Of a DNA stretch of 64,000 bases, positions 22,968 to 36,607 are shown one piece after another. Origin of the DNA: Setophaga petechia (lineage: Eukaryota > Chordata > Aves > Passeriformes > Parulidae). The position numbers and the translations under genes were made by a program. The notes under the pieces are model-generated. The model did no database searches and had not been told where the DNA came from. It saw nothing but the letters and a program-made list of their open reading frames with translations. The DNA lies in assembly GCA_024362935.1 (NCBI GenBank), contig JANCRA010000019.1, forward strand, positions 11,590,501 to 11,654,500, read 5' to 3'. Position 1 is the stretch's first letter, and every line of letters begins with the position of its first letter.

Positions 22968-25900
22968 CCACTTCCTCCCTCCTCCATCACCCTTGTTCTA
23001 CCAAACACCTGGAATTTAGATCCCAAGGCCTCACCTATTCTACAGTCATTCAAATGATCTAAAATTGGAATAAAAATCTTAGAGATTGTATCAGAGAGAT
23101 AGCATTGTGCTTGTACTTTCCAATACAAAGGGATTGAAAATTTTCATTAATCCATGAAAAATAATTTACGCATCTGACATTTAAATTATAATGATTTAGA
23201 TGATTAATACATACAGAAAAAAATCTGTTTCTGTGCTTTATCACAAGCTTAAGGAAAAAAATGGCTCTGGGCCTGGCCCTGTGACAGACTGAGCACTGCC
23301 ACCTTCCAGTGACAGCAGCTGAGCTGTGCATGCTCATTCCCTTTCAGTTTCAGTAATTCGTCAAGCACAGAAAATATATGCGTGTGCGTAAATGTATGCA
23401 TTCCACAGTGTAATTTTCTATCTGATCTTTTAAAATATGGGGCAGGTTTGAAGAAGAAAAGATTAAATTTATGAGGCAGGTTTTCATTCTTGCCTGCTGC
23501 TAATATTTTTTAATGTGTATGACAGTAAGGTAGCAGCATCACCAGCTCCACAATCCTGCCAATGTGCCTTGTACTTGGGGATAAATCAGCAGTCTGTGCC
23601 CATTCATTCCTTAGTCTCCCCTTCATAAGTAGCAGGAACGCAGTAAAAATGCAAATAGGGAAGGCTCTGTCCTCTGTGAAACTGTGTGGCAGCAGCTGAG
23701 AATGGGCACCATTCAGGGCATCAGCCGGTGACAATCCTGTGCTAACCCAGCCTGCATTTTGAAGAAATGTCAAAAGAATTTTCCACTGGCCTCTGGAGCA
23801 ATCTAATTTTTCACATATAGGAAATAAACACTTCCGTTGCCATTTAATAATACTTTGTAGTCAATAATAGAGAGCACTCTGATGAAATAATTCACTTGTA
23901 CTGTCAAAGCCAATGGAACTTATGATATTTTGTTTACTTCCCCAACCAGATGTTTTTATGAAAGCACTCTGACTGTAATGTCAAAATCATTTCTCCTTTC
24001 TATTCCTTACATTAATTTCACTGATAAATTATATTCAGTAGAGGAATCTCTCTTTTATGGTGGCTTGACCCTAATTAACATGGATGTTTTTGATGAATGA
24101 CATTTATAAGTTTTCCAGCTATATGCAGACTTATGATCATGATTGATTGCCCAAGCAATTTCTGCAACAATAAACTTTCATTACAGAATCTTTGATAAAA
24201 ATCACAATTCTCTGGCAAACTAATAATTTATGGAAATTAAATGCATCTTTATTTACAAGCTTTATACACTGTATCTGGCAAACAGGATAAGGAAGTTCTG
24301 TGTTGTAACGCTGAATACAGATTACACAAGTAACTAAATCTTTAAGCAGCCTTAAAGGAAAATTCAGGAAATACAGTGTCTGCCTGGTTAGTAAGTACCC
24401 TGCAGAGTGTAGCAATGAGTCCTACTAGAAATCACAGCAAGAGCCATACTATTTTCACAGGCAAACAACAACATCACAGTCAAGAAAGGAGGATTGAAGA
24501 TCACACTGATTACAAAGTTAAGTCTATTTGTAATGGGTCAGAAGAGTGATTAATTGTCAGCAACAGGGCATACCTGAACTTGTGCCACTTCGTTGATGAG
24601 AACCAAGCACTGACAGTCAAAGTACCAGGCATTCATTTCAGGCCCAGGATGGAAGATGTAAAAATTTCAGTCTGATCTTCACCCAGTGCTATTCTGTCTC
24701 TTCTTTGTCATTTACCCTCAGGAAATGGGTCATTCCCAGGTCAAAGCAATTATTTTTCAGAGGCACTTGTTTCTTTGGAAGAGCAATGACAGAAGTTTCC
24801 AGTTAAACAGAAACAAAAGGCTTGTGCAGCATGCCAAAGAATAGATCATTATAAACTGGAAGATGGTCTGTGTTGTCAAGAAGTGAATGTTATTACCAGC
24901 CTTCAGCTACACCTCAACATGCTCTTCATGGATAGCTCAAATCTGATGTTTTCTTTATTGAAATCCTTGCAGAGCTGATTCTGCCTAGCCTGCAAGATTA
25001 GCAGTTTAGCTTAACCTGGCTCTGAAAGCTCTCTACATGTACACTCAAGAAAAAAGGAGAGAGAAAACAAGTGTGAGCTAGAGGGAGGATGGCAATATCA
25101 TCACACCCCACAATGAATGCAACATTTTTTCATTTAGATGTGACAACTTAGCATCCAAAAAGCATGTGTAGATCCACAACTGGATAGTACTTACGATATC
25201 ATAGGTACTATTAGTAGTACCAACTACCAGGAGAGAACAACAGCATGTGCTCCACTGCACAGAGCAGCTTTGAGTGTTGTGTGGGCTCTCTACTTCTTGC
25301 TCCTGTTTAGCCAATTTGGCACTCAGTTCCTGACTGCTGCTGAACTCTGTATCTTATTTTGCCCATCACCCAAGCAGGCATTGTTAAAAGCCCAAGTGCT
25401 CACCACCATGCTCCCTGCAGAATTCCAGAGGGGTGTTGGTCACAGGCCTCCTCATCTCCTGGTCCTCAGAGGCAGTGTGCAGCCCAGCAGTGTTCTGGAA
25501 GGACAGGAATGACCACTGAGCAGCTTTGGCTTTCATGAACCTTTGGGTTAATTAATAGTTAGTCAATGGCAGTCAGAAAACAGCACCTGACTTGTCCTGG
25601 GGACCTGGGCTGGTAACTCGTGTCCTGGATACATCCAACTGAATAACCTCCATATCCCTCTTCTACTGCCTTCCAATGACCTCCAGAATTAAAAAATGTT
25701 TTCCTTCAGTGCTTTCACAGAGTCAGAGCTTGAACTGCTGCCATTGCACCAGGTTCAGCAACTCACATCACTATTAGATGTTCTGTGTTAACACTGATGT
25801 CATTCCTACACAAGACCAAATTTGGGCTGCCCAAAGTGTGGAATGTGTGTTAGGAAAACATGAATGCGTTAGGAAAACAATACTAAAAGTGAAATACTGG

Positions 25901-27719
25901 GCAGAGCTTCCAGTACTAATTACAACCATTCAAATAACCTGCTCAAAGGCTTTGCTGCAGCAAAATCAATGTTCCAAATGATGGCTCAGGTACAGCCTAG
26001 TCCAGTGAGGACAGCTCTACAGCTGACTCTCATGCTGGGTCAATCTCACCATCCAAGATAAGCTGCTCAACACTGGTTTGGGTTTGTTTACCTATGCTTC
26101 CCTTTTATTTCTTGGCTCAAAATCCAGTTCTGAGGCCCTATCTTAAAAACATTTCAAATTGATTTCACATGCAAACTCCTCTGCAAAGTTAAGGCCCCAC
26201 ATTTTTTTACTCTGAATATTGCTTTGTGAATTGATGTCAGCACAACTGGCAAACAAAATGGATTCCTCAGGACTGTCAGTGTTCAGGAACTGTCGATTGA
26301 AAATCAATCTTTAGGGCAGTAGACCATTATAAAAATGGAGAATGTAAGTGTTATTAGCTTAGATGTGTAACCTGATTATATGGAAGCCTCAGTGGCAATT
26401 ACTGTGAATGTTTATCAGCTTTCCATAGTGCTCTGTCAAATACAAATTGAACGAATGGTACAATCCCATTACACTAAAAGATAAATGCCTCAAAATAAAA
26501 TAGGTTGAGCACCTAACACACTCACTGCCCTATTGATTTATATGTTCACAGTGTATGCACTCACTGATCTCATCAGCTGTTAAAGGTTTACTTAAATCTG
26601 TATAACAATCCCATGTATTTAAGTGTCCCAATTAACTGTGTGGTTCTAAGTGAGATTCTCTCTGCAAATATTCAGTTTAAATGAACAGCATTTTCAGTAC
26701 AGAAGAATTGCCAAGTCAAGGATATAAATGGGGGACAAAGACATCAAATGCTTCTTACAGAGAGCACATAGCAGTGACGCCTGGTTTGCGATTATGCTTC
26801 AAGTTTGGACGTATTTAACAGGTTGAGAGCCTGTGTTTTTTGGAGTTGAAGACAGAAGAGAGAACCTGACACACAAATACAAAATGGCAAAATGGTGGGA
26901 GTGGATCAACAAGATGAAAAAAAAAGAAAAACAAATCCACTCTATCAAATTTTCTCCGGAAGGTTCTTAAACTAGATATTATAACACTTCAAATTGAAAC
27001 CAGATAAACCCTTGCAGCTGGTTTTCTGCCCTGTTCTTTGGCAACTGAGCTGAGCATAACACCCCACCTTCCAACATGCAAAAACAGCCTTACCACCAGT
27101 AGCCAAATGTTCTAATAGTTTCTAGATTTCTGATATCTCAGAAGGTTCTTGGTCCTTTATATACCTTTAAGGGTCTAAACTACAGCTCTTGTGAGCATTA
27201 ATTCATTACAGTTCACTAATAACCTTCCAGTAAGTGGCATCCTCTACCACGCTTCCTTGTCCTGGATGTGATTTCTAAGTATTGAAATAAGTGAAAAGGA
27301 GGTTTGTAAAACCAAAGAAACAGGTGCCTACTATTGGGCAGGAATTTCTTTGATGAGCAGATTTTTCTTCCATCTGATGTAAAACCACTGACAGTAACAA
27401 TGAAGATGTATCATCTATTTAAACAAAAGAAAGTTAAAAAAAAAAAAAGTAAAATATTTTTTTTTGTCTTTGAGAAGGATTTTCCCGTTATAAACTCATT
27501 GGGTTCTATAATGGAAAATGCAAAAAGTGACTTTTAATTAACTCTTGTCCTTCACTAATTTTATCAGAAAAAAACAAAAGCCAAAACCCAAAAAAAAAAC
27601 CCAAACCAAACAAACAAAAAACCCAAATCCTACCCAATTGTTCTTGGGGACTTTGCCATTTCTGGTCTATATAACTTATTTCCATAAAACTATGGATGGT
27701 GTTTACCTCTTCCCATCCA

Positions 27720-28230
27720 ACACTGGTAGTCCGAAGCCAAAGCTCCGTGCCAAGAATCCCGCTCGCTGTAGGGACGGCGCCTTCCCCGGCGCTGCTGTGC
27801 TGGTTGGGCGCTGGCAGTAGGTGTCAGCACAGGCTCACCGAGGGAACCTTCCCATCACCCCGGCAAGCGCCGCGCTGCACGGATCAGACATCAATGCTAT
27901 AAGGCACCGCTGATTTGTCACTCTGCTGCTTTTTTTCTAACCAGCCAAATAACGAAAAGCAGCGGGTCCGGCTGCTGAGCATCCTCCGTGAGCATCCTTG
28001 TTTGCTCCACCGCAGCAAACAAGCAGGTGGGGCTTTGCTTACGCGCTGATAATTCATTTGCATGGCGAGCGTGGTGGTTCACAGGACAGGTGCTGGTCTC
28101 GAAGAACATTTTGAGCTGGAGAATGACAGGACACCGTGATTTGCACATTGAGAACGTGAGTGCCTGTTCTGAGGTCGCGAACTCTTCAGGAGAGTGGATC
28201 AAGTAACTGCAGAGGAAAGATCCTCCTTGT
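27720..28230. promoter_or_regulatory. Small CpG-bearing patch with octamer site and hairpin
   Basis: CpG dinucleotides are clearly more frequent here than in the surrounding 10 kb (for example CCCGCTCGCTG, GGCGCCTTCCCCGGCGC, GCGCCGCGC). Inside are a perfect 10-bp-stem inverted repeat at 27997-28023 and an octamer-type POU site ATTTGCAT at 28056-28063 preceded by TAATTC. This could be an enhancer or a minor promoter. No gene is recognised beside it and the call is tentative. Confidence 0.3.
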
Positions 28231-28814
28231 GGTACGACTTTACTGTAGAGCACTGCATAAGGATGATTCAGGGGATACAATTTTAAGGAGAGGTTTTTCA
28301 AATAAAGTCGTACTAAGGGCAAGCTCACTACTCAGATTAAGAGCAAGAGAAAGCTCATTCACAGGTAGAAAGCTGGAGAGAGATTCTGTCGATATAGAGT
28401 ATGTCAGGCATCCTATGGGGAAGGCTTCCTACATTTAATCAGGGCAAATCTAGATGAGTAAAAGAAAGTGTCAAACAAGTGCACAACTTGATGAAATAAC
28501 AAGAGAGTGAAAGAAAGAAAACTTCGATATAGCATCTTTGTAATTCTCCACATTTCTAGATAATATTGAATGTGAGGGAAGTAAAAATCAAAAATCATTC
28601 AGAAAAAAATCTGAGGTTACATGTGCCCAAGCCATCTCGATCCAAGGAACAGCAAAGCAAAGAAAAATCACTTCAGTTAAACAATGACCTTGACTCCAAA
28701 ACACAAAAAACCACCAGAAGCCACATGGCAAAAATGTTCATCAAATCAAATTACCAAATAGAAAGCAGGATAGGGAAGAAAAAAAATCCAATGATGCCAA
28801 AGCAGCAAGATGTG

Positions 28815-28854
28815 ATAAAGGGGATATAAGGAGAATAAAGGGGATATAAGGAGA
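28815..28854. repeat. Perfect 20-bp direct tandem duplication
   Basis: Two identical copies of ATAAAGGGGATATAAGGAGA are adjacent in otherwise unremarkable intergenic DNA. Confidence 0.95.
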
Positions 28855-30928
28855 ACACTGCAAGTGCATTATTTCTGTTGGGAATGTTTGACAATGCCAG
28901 CCCAATATGGTCACCTATTTTCTCTCACCGAGGGCAGAGCATGTACAGGAGAAGAAGTGATAGCTGTCTGATCTTGGCATTTGTGAGTTTTTGTATCCTC
29001 TCGCATTGCAGTTTACAATCAGGCTGGCAGAAAACGTACTGATCCGATACTGCTGTGCTAGATAGAAAAGCCATGATTATAGCAAACTTATGTAACCACA
29101 GCATATGCAGAGCAGCTGGTCACTACCAAATTGTAAAACCATATCAAAATGAGGTTATGCAGGCATCTGTCCTCAGTCTGTTCATTAATTACATGCAAGA
29201 TTATACTTATCAAACTTGTGGGAAACACCAAGTTGGAAAGAGTTGCAAGCAATTTGAGGGAGAAATGTATCGTTTAAAATTCTCTTGACAAGCTAGTGAA
29301 ATAAATAAGATTGGAAATCAGCATATATAATATTTTATTCTTGCTTATAATCACAGGATAAAGAAGTACATTTACTGGAAACATTTTTCAGAAAGGATCA
29401 GGGCATGCAGTGAATCACAAACTGATTGTGAATCAGCCCCGTCATATTGTTATGAAAAAGCAAAGCCTTTTAAAGGATTCAGTTAATGAGTGTCACAGGG
29501 ATACAAAAGGATCAACACGGCACTTGCAGCAAGCACACTGTGTGTTAGTACCTCATTTCAAGAAACATGAGAATCAGCAGGGAAAGGTCTAAGCTAAATC
29601 AACAATAAAATAATCATGATCTAGAAAAAATTATGTTTAGAGAAAGAATGAATGTTGTCATGTAAGCAAGCAACAGCAAGGTAACTGAGGCAGGTAACAC
29701 ACAAACTGTGAGTCAAGGTTGCAATGAAGAATCATGATACAGACATAGAGAAAATCAGAAAAATATGTTAGAGATAATATGGCTTCATTAAAAATTGTCT
29801 GCTCTACTCACAACCCTTTCCTAGCTTTCTGTTTGTGAATATGATTGATAAATCCACTCCTCTGATGGATAAGCTTTGCTCACGTCCTGTTTGCACCAGA
29901 AGCAGCCAGCCCAGCACTCAAGGTGAAATTTTGGGGAGAACCCTTGATGAAGACAAACAAAACCATGTTACATTGAAAAGTAGAAAAAAAGCAAAAAAAT
30001 AGTTCGAGAAAAAGAGACTGAGGGATTACCTTCTGATATATGGGTTAGCCGAGCTGAAAGATTTAGCTAGTGCTATAGTAACCTGCAGAAGAATATTTGA
30101 CTGAAGCTGTTACCCCTCCAAGGGCATTATTCCCAACTTGGCTCTTACAAAGCGCTTCACTGGCTCTCTGTAGTGTGGGAAGAAAGAAATGCATGTGGAA
30201 CCTCTGATACAGGGGGACACCTGAGCTGTCTGGTGAAGTGGGAAACACCAGCTCCTCAGAAAGGGAATCCCAACAATCCCTCTTCCTTGCTGCACAATAC
30301 CAGACCCCTCAAAGAAGACCTTCTGCAGGTAAACCTACTACAGTTGCCAGAATAAGACAGAGAAGAAAGTAGAGGATTATGTAACTGTGCCCAAAACATT
30401 GTCTCTTAAGTCTAGGTGTAGGAAAGACAAATAGATCTTTAGGAACAGTTAGGATCTGAAATTCTCTGAAGTGGAGAACCAATTTTACCACTGGTTTAAT
30501 ATTGATTTAGGTTTATCTAATCCCTACTTTAATTATTGTGCCTCAGTCACTCCCTAGACTCCAGACTCTTTCCCAACAGACTTTTTGTAAGCAGCCATCT
30601 CCTATTGTATGCCAAAGCCTTTCTCATAAACTTCCAGCAGTTCCCAAGAAATAAGCTACCTCAGATGCAGAAAGCTACTGGTCTTTGAAATATGCTCTAC
30701 TGACAGCAGTTCCATGGACTATTGGTAAGAGCACCTGGGACACTTGCTGAGTCTTCCCTGTTGTAGCTCTGCAAAAGTTAATTACAAAATGGATGCTTTT
30801 AGACTAGAGTTACAGCACACTGAAGACCCCAGAGTATTGTAGATATCTCTTACTCACTTGCACAGTTCCACAACCCTTTCATTTTATGCCCACTAAATTT
30901 CACCATGTTATGTCTGTATGCAAGATTT

Positions 30929-30962
30929 AAAAAAAAAAAAAAAAAAAAGAAAGAAAGAAAAA
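30929..30962. repeat. Poly(A) with GAAA units
   Basis: Twenty adenines are followed by about three GAAA units in intergenic DNA. This is a simple-sequence tract. Confidence 0.9.
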
Positions 30963-31805
30963 ATTAGTTACTTCAGTTCTTTCCGATTTTGCCCTATGGT
31001 AGAGATTGCATCCATTTCCTTAGTCTGGTTGCATTAGAATTGCATTACAGGGCAGAAAAGTTCATAGAACAGAAGACAGTAGAGATAAGAAAGCAGAACA
31101 ACAAAACTGAAGGAAAACAAACATTTTATTTCATTTTTAAGTTGCACTCTTGCTATCAGCAGAGCTGGGAAGACTGCCTGTTAATGATGAATAAGCATTA
31201 AGTAACAACACTTCCAGTTGACACATATATAAAAGAATTCACATATAGAAACTTTAGTAACCCTTGCACATCACTTAGAGATGGATTACAGCTCCCTCAC
31301 AGTCTTGTAATCTTGCCCACTCAAAGGGCTTATTCTCTTCTTTTAAAGGTTTTTGACCCTAACTCCTATACACATAGGAACACCTCCATGAATTTGTGGT
31401 AGGTTTTGAGATTTTGTATCTGTGAAAGCTATTGACTCATTGTTGCTACTTCCTGATAACTCATGGAAAACGCATGAGGCAGGGGGTTTTCATGTTCCCC
31501 AAAAGGGCAACCACAGCTAGGACAGAAAGGAAAAAGGAGAAGAAACAAAAAAAAATCTCATTAAATGAATTTGTTTTCTAAGCAGGATATTTTCTTGAAC
31601 TGAAACTTTGGTAAGTTAATTCAATTTCATCTTCTTGGAAACTTACATTGTTATATCACATGACACTTGTTTCCCCCCTATACCACTAAGATTTAATCCC
31701 AATTCCCTTTTATACAACTGTGTTAAGAAGCAAAAGTAGACTTAGGGTCTCTAATTAATAATCTGTTTAATTTTTACATTTTTTATTGGGTAAGATGATT
31801 ATATG

Positions 31806-31841
31806 TCCTCTCTCTCTCTCTCTCTCTTTTTTTTTTTTTTC
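31806..31841. repeat. (TC)n followed by poly(T)
   Basis: About nine TC units run directly into fourteen thymines, giving an all-pyrimidine tract of roughly 36 bp on the plus strand. Confidence 0.95.
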
Positions 31842-34800
31842 TGTATTCTTTAGATTTCTATTTGGAGGGATCTTGATATAACAATTATGTTTCACCTTTG
31901 CAATACATACCATACAGTCTTTTTTTTCTTGTATCTTTTTGTAGAGAAATAGCTCATAATTCTTGTCTGGATGTTTAAGAATTGTTATTTAATATATTTA
32001 AAATAAATAGTTTCAAATTTAAAAACTATTATAAATTTAAAAATAATTTTAAAGAGCTTTTCACAGACTTGAAAAATATACTGTCTTCCATTACTTTAGC
32101 TAATTGTGCTTGCAGAGGTTGACTCTTAGATGCTGTAGCCAACATCACTGATGTTTCATATGATAAGCAGTTCACGGCAGCAGGGATCCTGAATGCAAAC
32201 AACTTGCTGTGCTCTGTATGCAAAAATGTAACAGGATTGTGGTGTGCATGGGATGGGTGTTACAGTGCATCCAGCAACAAAAGCTGAAGGGCAGCTAACC
32301 TTCTGGTCTAACTAACTTTGAACTTTACAGAGATCACACTAAAGTATGAAATAGCAACACAATATGTCACAACAGTTGAGTAAGAGGATATGATTGAGGA
32401 ATAACAAATTTTGGTTTTGGAAGAAGGGAAAGAAAATAAAGTGTGATTACTACCTACCTAGACAGAGGATATGATGCTTAATTGCATACCTCTCATCATT
32501 CCAGGGAAAGAACTGCACTTACTCACTTGAAAGCTGCCCCTACTTAGGGGAAAAGCAATAGTGCTTGCATGTCCTGAAATATCACCCACAAACTTGCCAA
32601 CATCTTGCACCAATGTTCATCATGTCTCAGGATCAAACAGCAATTTTTTAATTTAATTATTTAATAACATTTAAGAACCATTATTTAATAACAGCTAAGA
32701 CTAGGAAATATGTCTCTGTTTACACTCATCTGAATATCTGTCCATGAACTCCAATTCTGCAAAAATTCGATCTAGATTTACTCATGACACTGACAAGTAC
32801 AACTAAAGTACAAAACTCCAAGCATGCAATAGTGGAGGAAACATAACCAACATAAAGTGGTGACTATGAGAAGAGTGACTCTGTACCTGTTGTGATTTGG
32901 GTGTTGATGCAAAAGCCTAATGGCAATGCTTTGGAGATGATTTTTCCTTGAAGGCACAATGAGAGATAGGGATCCCCAGATGTGATTTGGTAGCTAAGTT
33001 CTTGGAACTCAATAAAGCATTTAATTTCTTGTTATTTGACATTTGTGTTAAACTTTCATCTTAATTGCTGTGGTCCATGTTTCAAATGTTCAATAAAATG
33101 TGTTATACTACCTTATTGGAGGAAAGCACTTTCAGCACTATACCTTGTAAATCTCTAAGCTAAATAGAAAAATGAACTGGTAGCTACCCTCCTGAAGATG
33201 AACTTTATAATTCCTTCAGGAACTTGCTCTGAAAAGATGGGAATTTACATGCCTGAAGATAGGAGCCTGTTCATGAGCATGGATTCAGTGGCAGATGAAT
33301 CCATGTCACAACAAGCCTTTCTCGTGGTACGTAATCATTGATTTATTGCCTGGTTAGTATGTGGTTGTGGGGGATCTACCCAGCCTGAGCATGTACTGTC
33401 AGGTCTGCTGAACAGAAAGCCAAGGTAAAAGGTCACCTTATTTAACTCTGCTCTCTACTTCAAAACTTTTTAAACTTCTTTTATTCCCCTTGTCCTTAGT
33501 CAAGCTCTCTTTCTTTCATCCCTACTTTGCCTCATAGCCCATAGTGCTAGAGAGCTTGCTACAAGTCTACATCAGCTAGCAACCATTTGTCTTTGCAATT
33601 CCCCTCTGAAGCTCAGCCTGTGCTATTATGTGGCTTCTTCATGTGGGAGGAGGCAGCAGTAGGATGTATGAAGGCAGAGTTGCTATGGGGAAAGAAAGAA
33701 GTGCAAAGGGATGAAAGGTGGAGACATGCAAATAGCTGAAGTAAGAAGGAAAATGAAAGAAAGCATAGCAAGAAGGCAGAAGTCCTGGTGACCTCACAAA
33801 AGATGTTTCTCCCCTTTGTTTGGCCTCTCATAATAAGATGACAATGCATCATATCCACAACAACTGAGTTTATTCAAAGGGTTTATTCTGACCTCAGTCT
33901 GTGCACCAGACTGTTGATATTGACAGGAGTTTTGTTATGCTTTAAAAGCAGAATATCATCATCATAATCTGTTTTTCTACTATTTTCTCTTTCTGTATTG
34001 GTGGTGCTTTTAGGTGTTCTGTTCAGACATTGACCTGAGTGTAGTTAAACAAATCAACCTGTCTGGAAGGATATGCATAAGAGAAGAAAACAAACAATGG
34101 AGCAGACATGAGGAAACAAATGAGGCACATCTATTAGCTTTGTTTGCTCAGCAGCCAGCCTGAGACTGATTTTTTAAAGATTTTCTAAGTTTAGTGCTTC
34201 CTAGTATAGAGGACATGGCATTAGGGACCTTGAGGGTGTACTTGTGTCCTCACAGTGGAATACCAGAGCAGGAGGAAAAAGCCATCCTTAAAGGAAAACT
34301 AAGATGGAAGAAAAGCTTGGCTGTAGTGGCAAGTCACTTTTTCCTTTGTTTCCTTTTTTAAAAGAGCTTTTTACTGTATGTGAACTCTGCTTACATTGAA
34401 GTGGAGATGGTTAAGATTCTCTTTGATATTTAAGTTTCCTGCTGTGTCTGTATAGGAGTGCAATAGCCTGACTAATAACAGAAAAGTCTCTGGAAGAGAG
34501 AAATAAACTTGGAAAGAGCATGAACTTGCAGTTGCTCAGGAACTCCACCACCATGGCTGCATCTGCTCATTGTGGTCTAGACTGGAAACTTTTCCCCAGC
34601 CTGTCAGCATGGGAACCCATCACCTGCAAGAGGACCATGTCTTTCCCCAGGTCCCTAGTTTGTGCCAAAGTGTATGTGAAGCAGGAAAAAAATGAATTAT
34701 ATCAAGCCAAAGAATTATTTGTAGTGTTTTTACACACACATGCACACAAAAAGGACTAGAAGAGACTTCCAGCACTTCAGACTCCTCATCTGATAAAATA

Positions 34801-35593
34801 TTCTATTTACAGCTGACCTTTTGTGTTCCTCTGTGCTATCTCTGTGTTCTTTTAAGTGCCAGGAAAACTCTAGAAATAGTTTCTTGTTATTGTTAGTTAA
34901 CTAAAGTGGATTTCACTCAAGATGGGTGGTTCATAAATTTTTAATTTCTGGTAAGGAATAAACAATACAAGTATGCCTGGTTAGACCTTTGGAAATAGGA
35001 ATTCTGTAGGGATTTTATGAAGTGTTTAGGAAGCTCAAATATGTTGAGATGATACATCAGGTTGTAGGATACTTTGGGGTAGAACAGATTTTTCCTTCTT
35101 AGGAAGGGGAAAGAACATTTTTTGTTCTTAGTTTTGTCATGATATGGGAGATCTTTCAAGACTTTTTCCTCATTCAGATTCTTTAGGAGTCAAGGGGAAG
35201 GAGGGAATGGCTACATCTATTATTCAGTCCTGTCTCTTTGCTAATTTAATCCAATGCAGAAATAGGGTTCTGATACTGACAGATTAATTCCTGAAAATAT
35301 AGGCCTTACAGGAAATGTTTAGTCTTGTTAATCAAACCCCTTCTCCAGAGTAATAATATAGCTAGAATCACTCATCACTTTTTAGCATTACTTCTGCATA
35401 ACAGGGGTGGGTCTCTTGGATGGGTCAAACTGTATAATCTTTTTGTCTGGAGATTTGCCTTTTGGAAGTTGTCCTGAAAATAGTTTTGTGTGTGACTGTA
35501 TTCTAAATAATTACACATGCAAGATGGATCAAGGACACCCACATGTACTAACATTAAATGTGTGCAAGCCTTATGAGAAACAAGGTTGGGATG

Positions 35594-36607
35594 ATCACAG
35601 AAACACAGAATCATGGAATAATTCAGGTTGGAAGGGACCTCTAAAGGCCATCTAGTCCAAACTAGATGCAAAGACCAGGGACATCTTCAGCTCAATTAGA
35701 TTGCTTAAAGTCCCATCCAACCTGAACTCGAATGTTTCTACTGATGGAGAATCTACCACTCACAAACAGGCAGCCTATTCCAGTGTTTCACCACTGCATT
35801 GTAAAATTTCTCTTCCTTATATCTAATCTAAACCTACCCTCTGTCAGTTTAAAACCATTATCCTCTGTCCTATCACTTCCTGCCCTTGTAAAAAGTACTC
35901 TCTTCAGCTCCCTTGTAGCTCCCCTTTAGGTACTGGAAGGTGCTATAAGGTCAACAACCTCCCTATAACAACCCCAACTCTCAGCCTGTTTTCATAGGAG
36001 AGGTGCTCCAGCCCTCTGAGCATCTTTAAGGACTTCCTTTGTCTGGACAAAGACTTGTTGCAACAGGTCCATATCTTTCCTGTGTTGGGGACCCCAGAGC
36101 TGGGTGCAGCACTGCAGGTGGGATCTCATCACAGCAAAGTGGGCAGAATCCCTTCTCTCAGTCTGCTGGCCCCGATGCTTTTGATGCAGGATACAGTCAG
36201 CTTTCTGAACCACAAGCACATATTGCTGGGTCACATCCAGCTTTTCATCCACCCCAAGTTCTTCTCCACAGGTCTGCTCTCCATGCATTCATCCCCTACT
36301 TGAACTGATACCAAGGATTGCCCCAGGTATAGTGTCTTGCACTTGCTGAACGTCATGAGATTCTCATGGGCCCACTTTGGGAGCATGTCCAGGTCCATCT
36401 GGATGGCACCCTGTCCTTCAGGCCTGTCCACAGCACCACTTGGCTGAGTGTCATCTGCAAAGATGCTGAGTGTGCACTCGATCCCTTTGTCCAGGCCACT
36501 GGTGAGGACATTGAAGAGCATTGGTCCCAGCATGAATCCCTGAGGGACATCATTTGCCACTGATCTTCACCTGGAGGTTGAACTATTGACCACTGCCCTT
36601 GGGGTGC
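35594..36607 (-). mobile_element. CR1 LINE, 5'-truncated, antisense to the plus strand
   Basis: On the plus strand the block opens with the avian CR1 3' tail in reverse (CACAGAATCATGG, then GGTTGGAAGGGACCT and CATCTAGTCC). It then follows CR1 through the 3' region into the end of the reverse transcriptase ORF. Read on the minus strand, the RT part (36560-36231) contains VPQG..LGP.LFN, then a FADD catalytic box, and IQMDLDMLPKWA. A frame change separates it from the next RT piece (36288-35992), and later pieces also break. Only the last 1 kb of a roughly 4.5-kb element is present, as is typical of 5'-truncated CR1 insertions. It is inactive. No gene function is implied. Confidence 0.93.
36231..36560 (-). 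pseudogene. CR1 reverse transcriptase fragment
   Basis: This is the C-terminal part of the palm of a CR1-type non-LTR reverse transcriptase, followed by the start of the thumb. The catalytic FADD box is intact, but the 5' two-thirds of the ORF is missing and the frame is lost downstream near 36.25 kb. It is a dead fragment inside the CR1 copy above. Confidence 0.9.

Larger units (their letters stand above)
22966..35593. other. Intergenic DNA between the VCPIP1 island and the first CR1
   Basis: This is AT-rich sequence with short ORFs only, none resembling a protein family. Simple tracts are present: A20 followed by GAAA units at 30929-30960, (TC)9 plus T14 at 31809-31840, and an A/C-rich stretch at about 27570-27625. 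A small GC-richer patch at 27.7-28.2 kb and a 20-bp duplication at 28.8 kb are listed separately. No recognisable exon was found. Confidence 0.6.
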
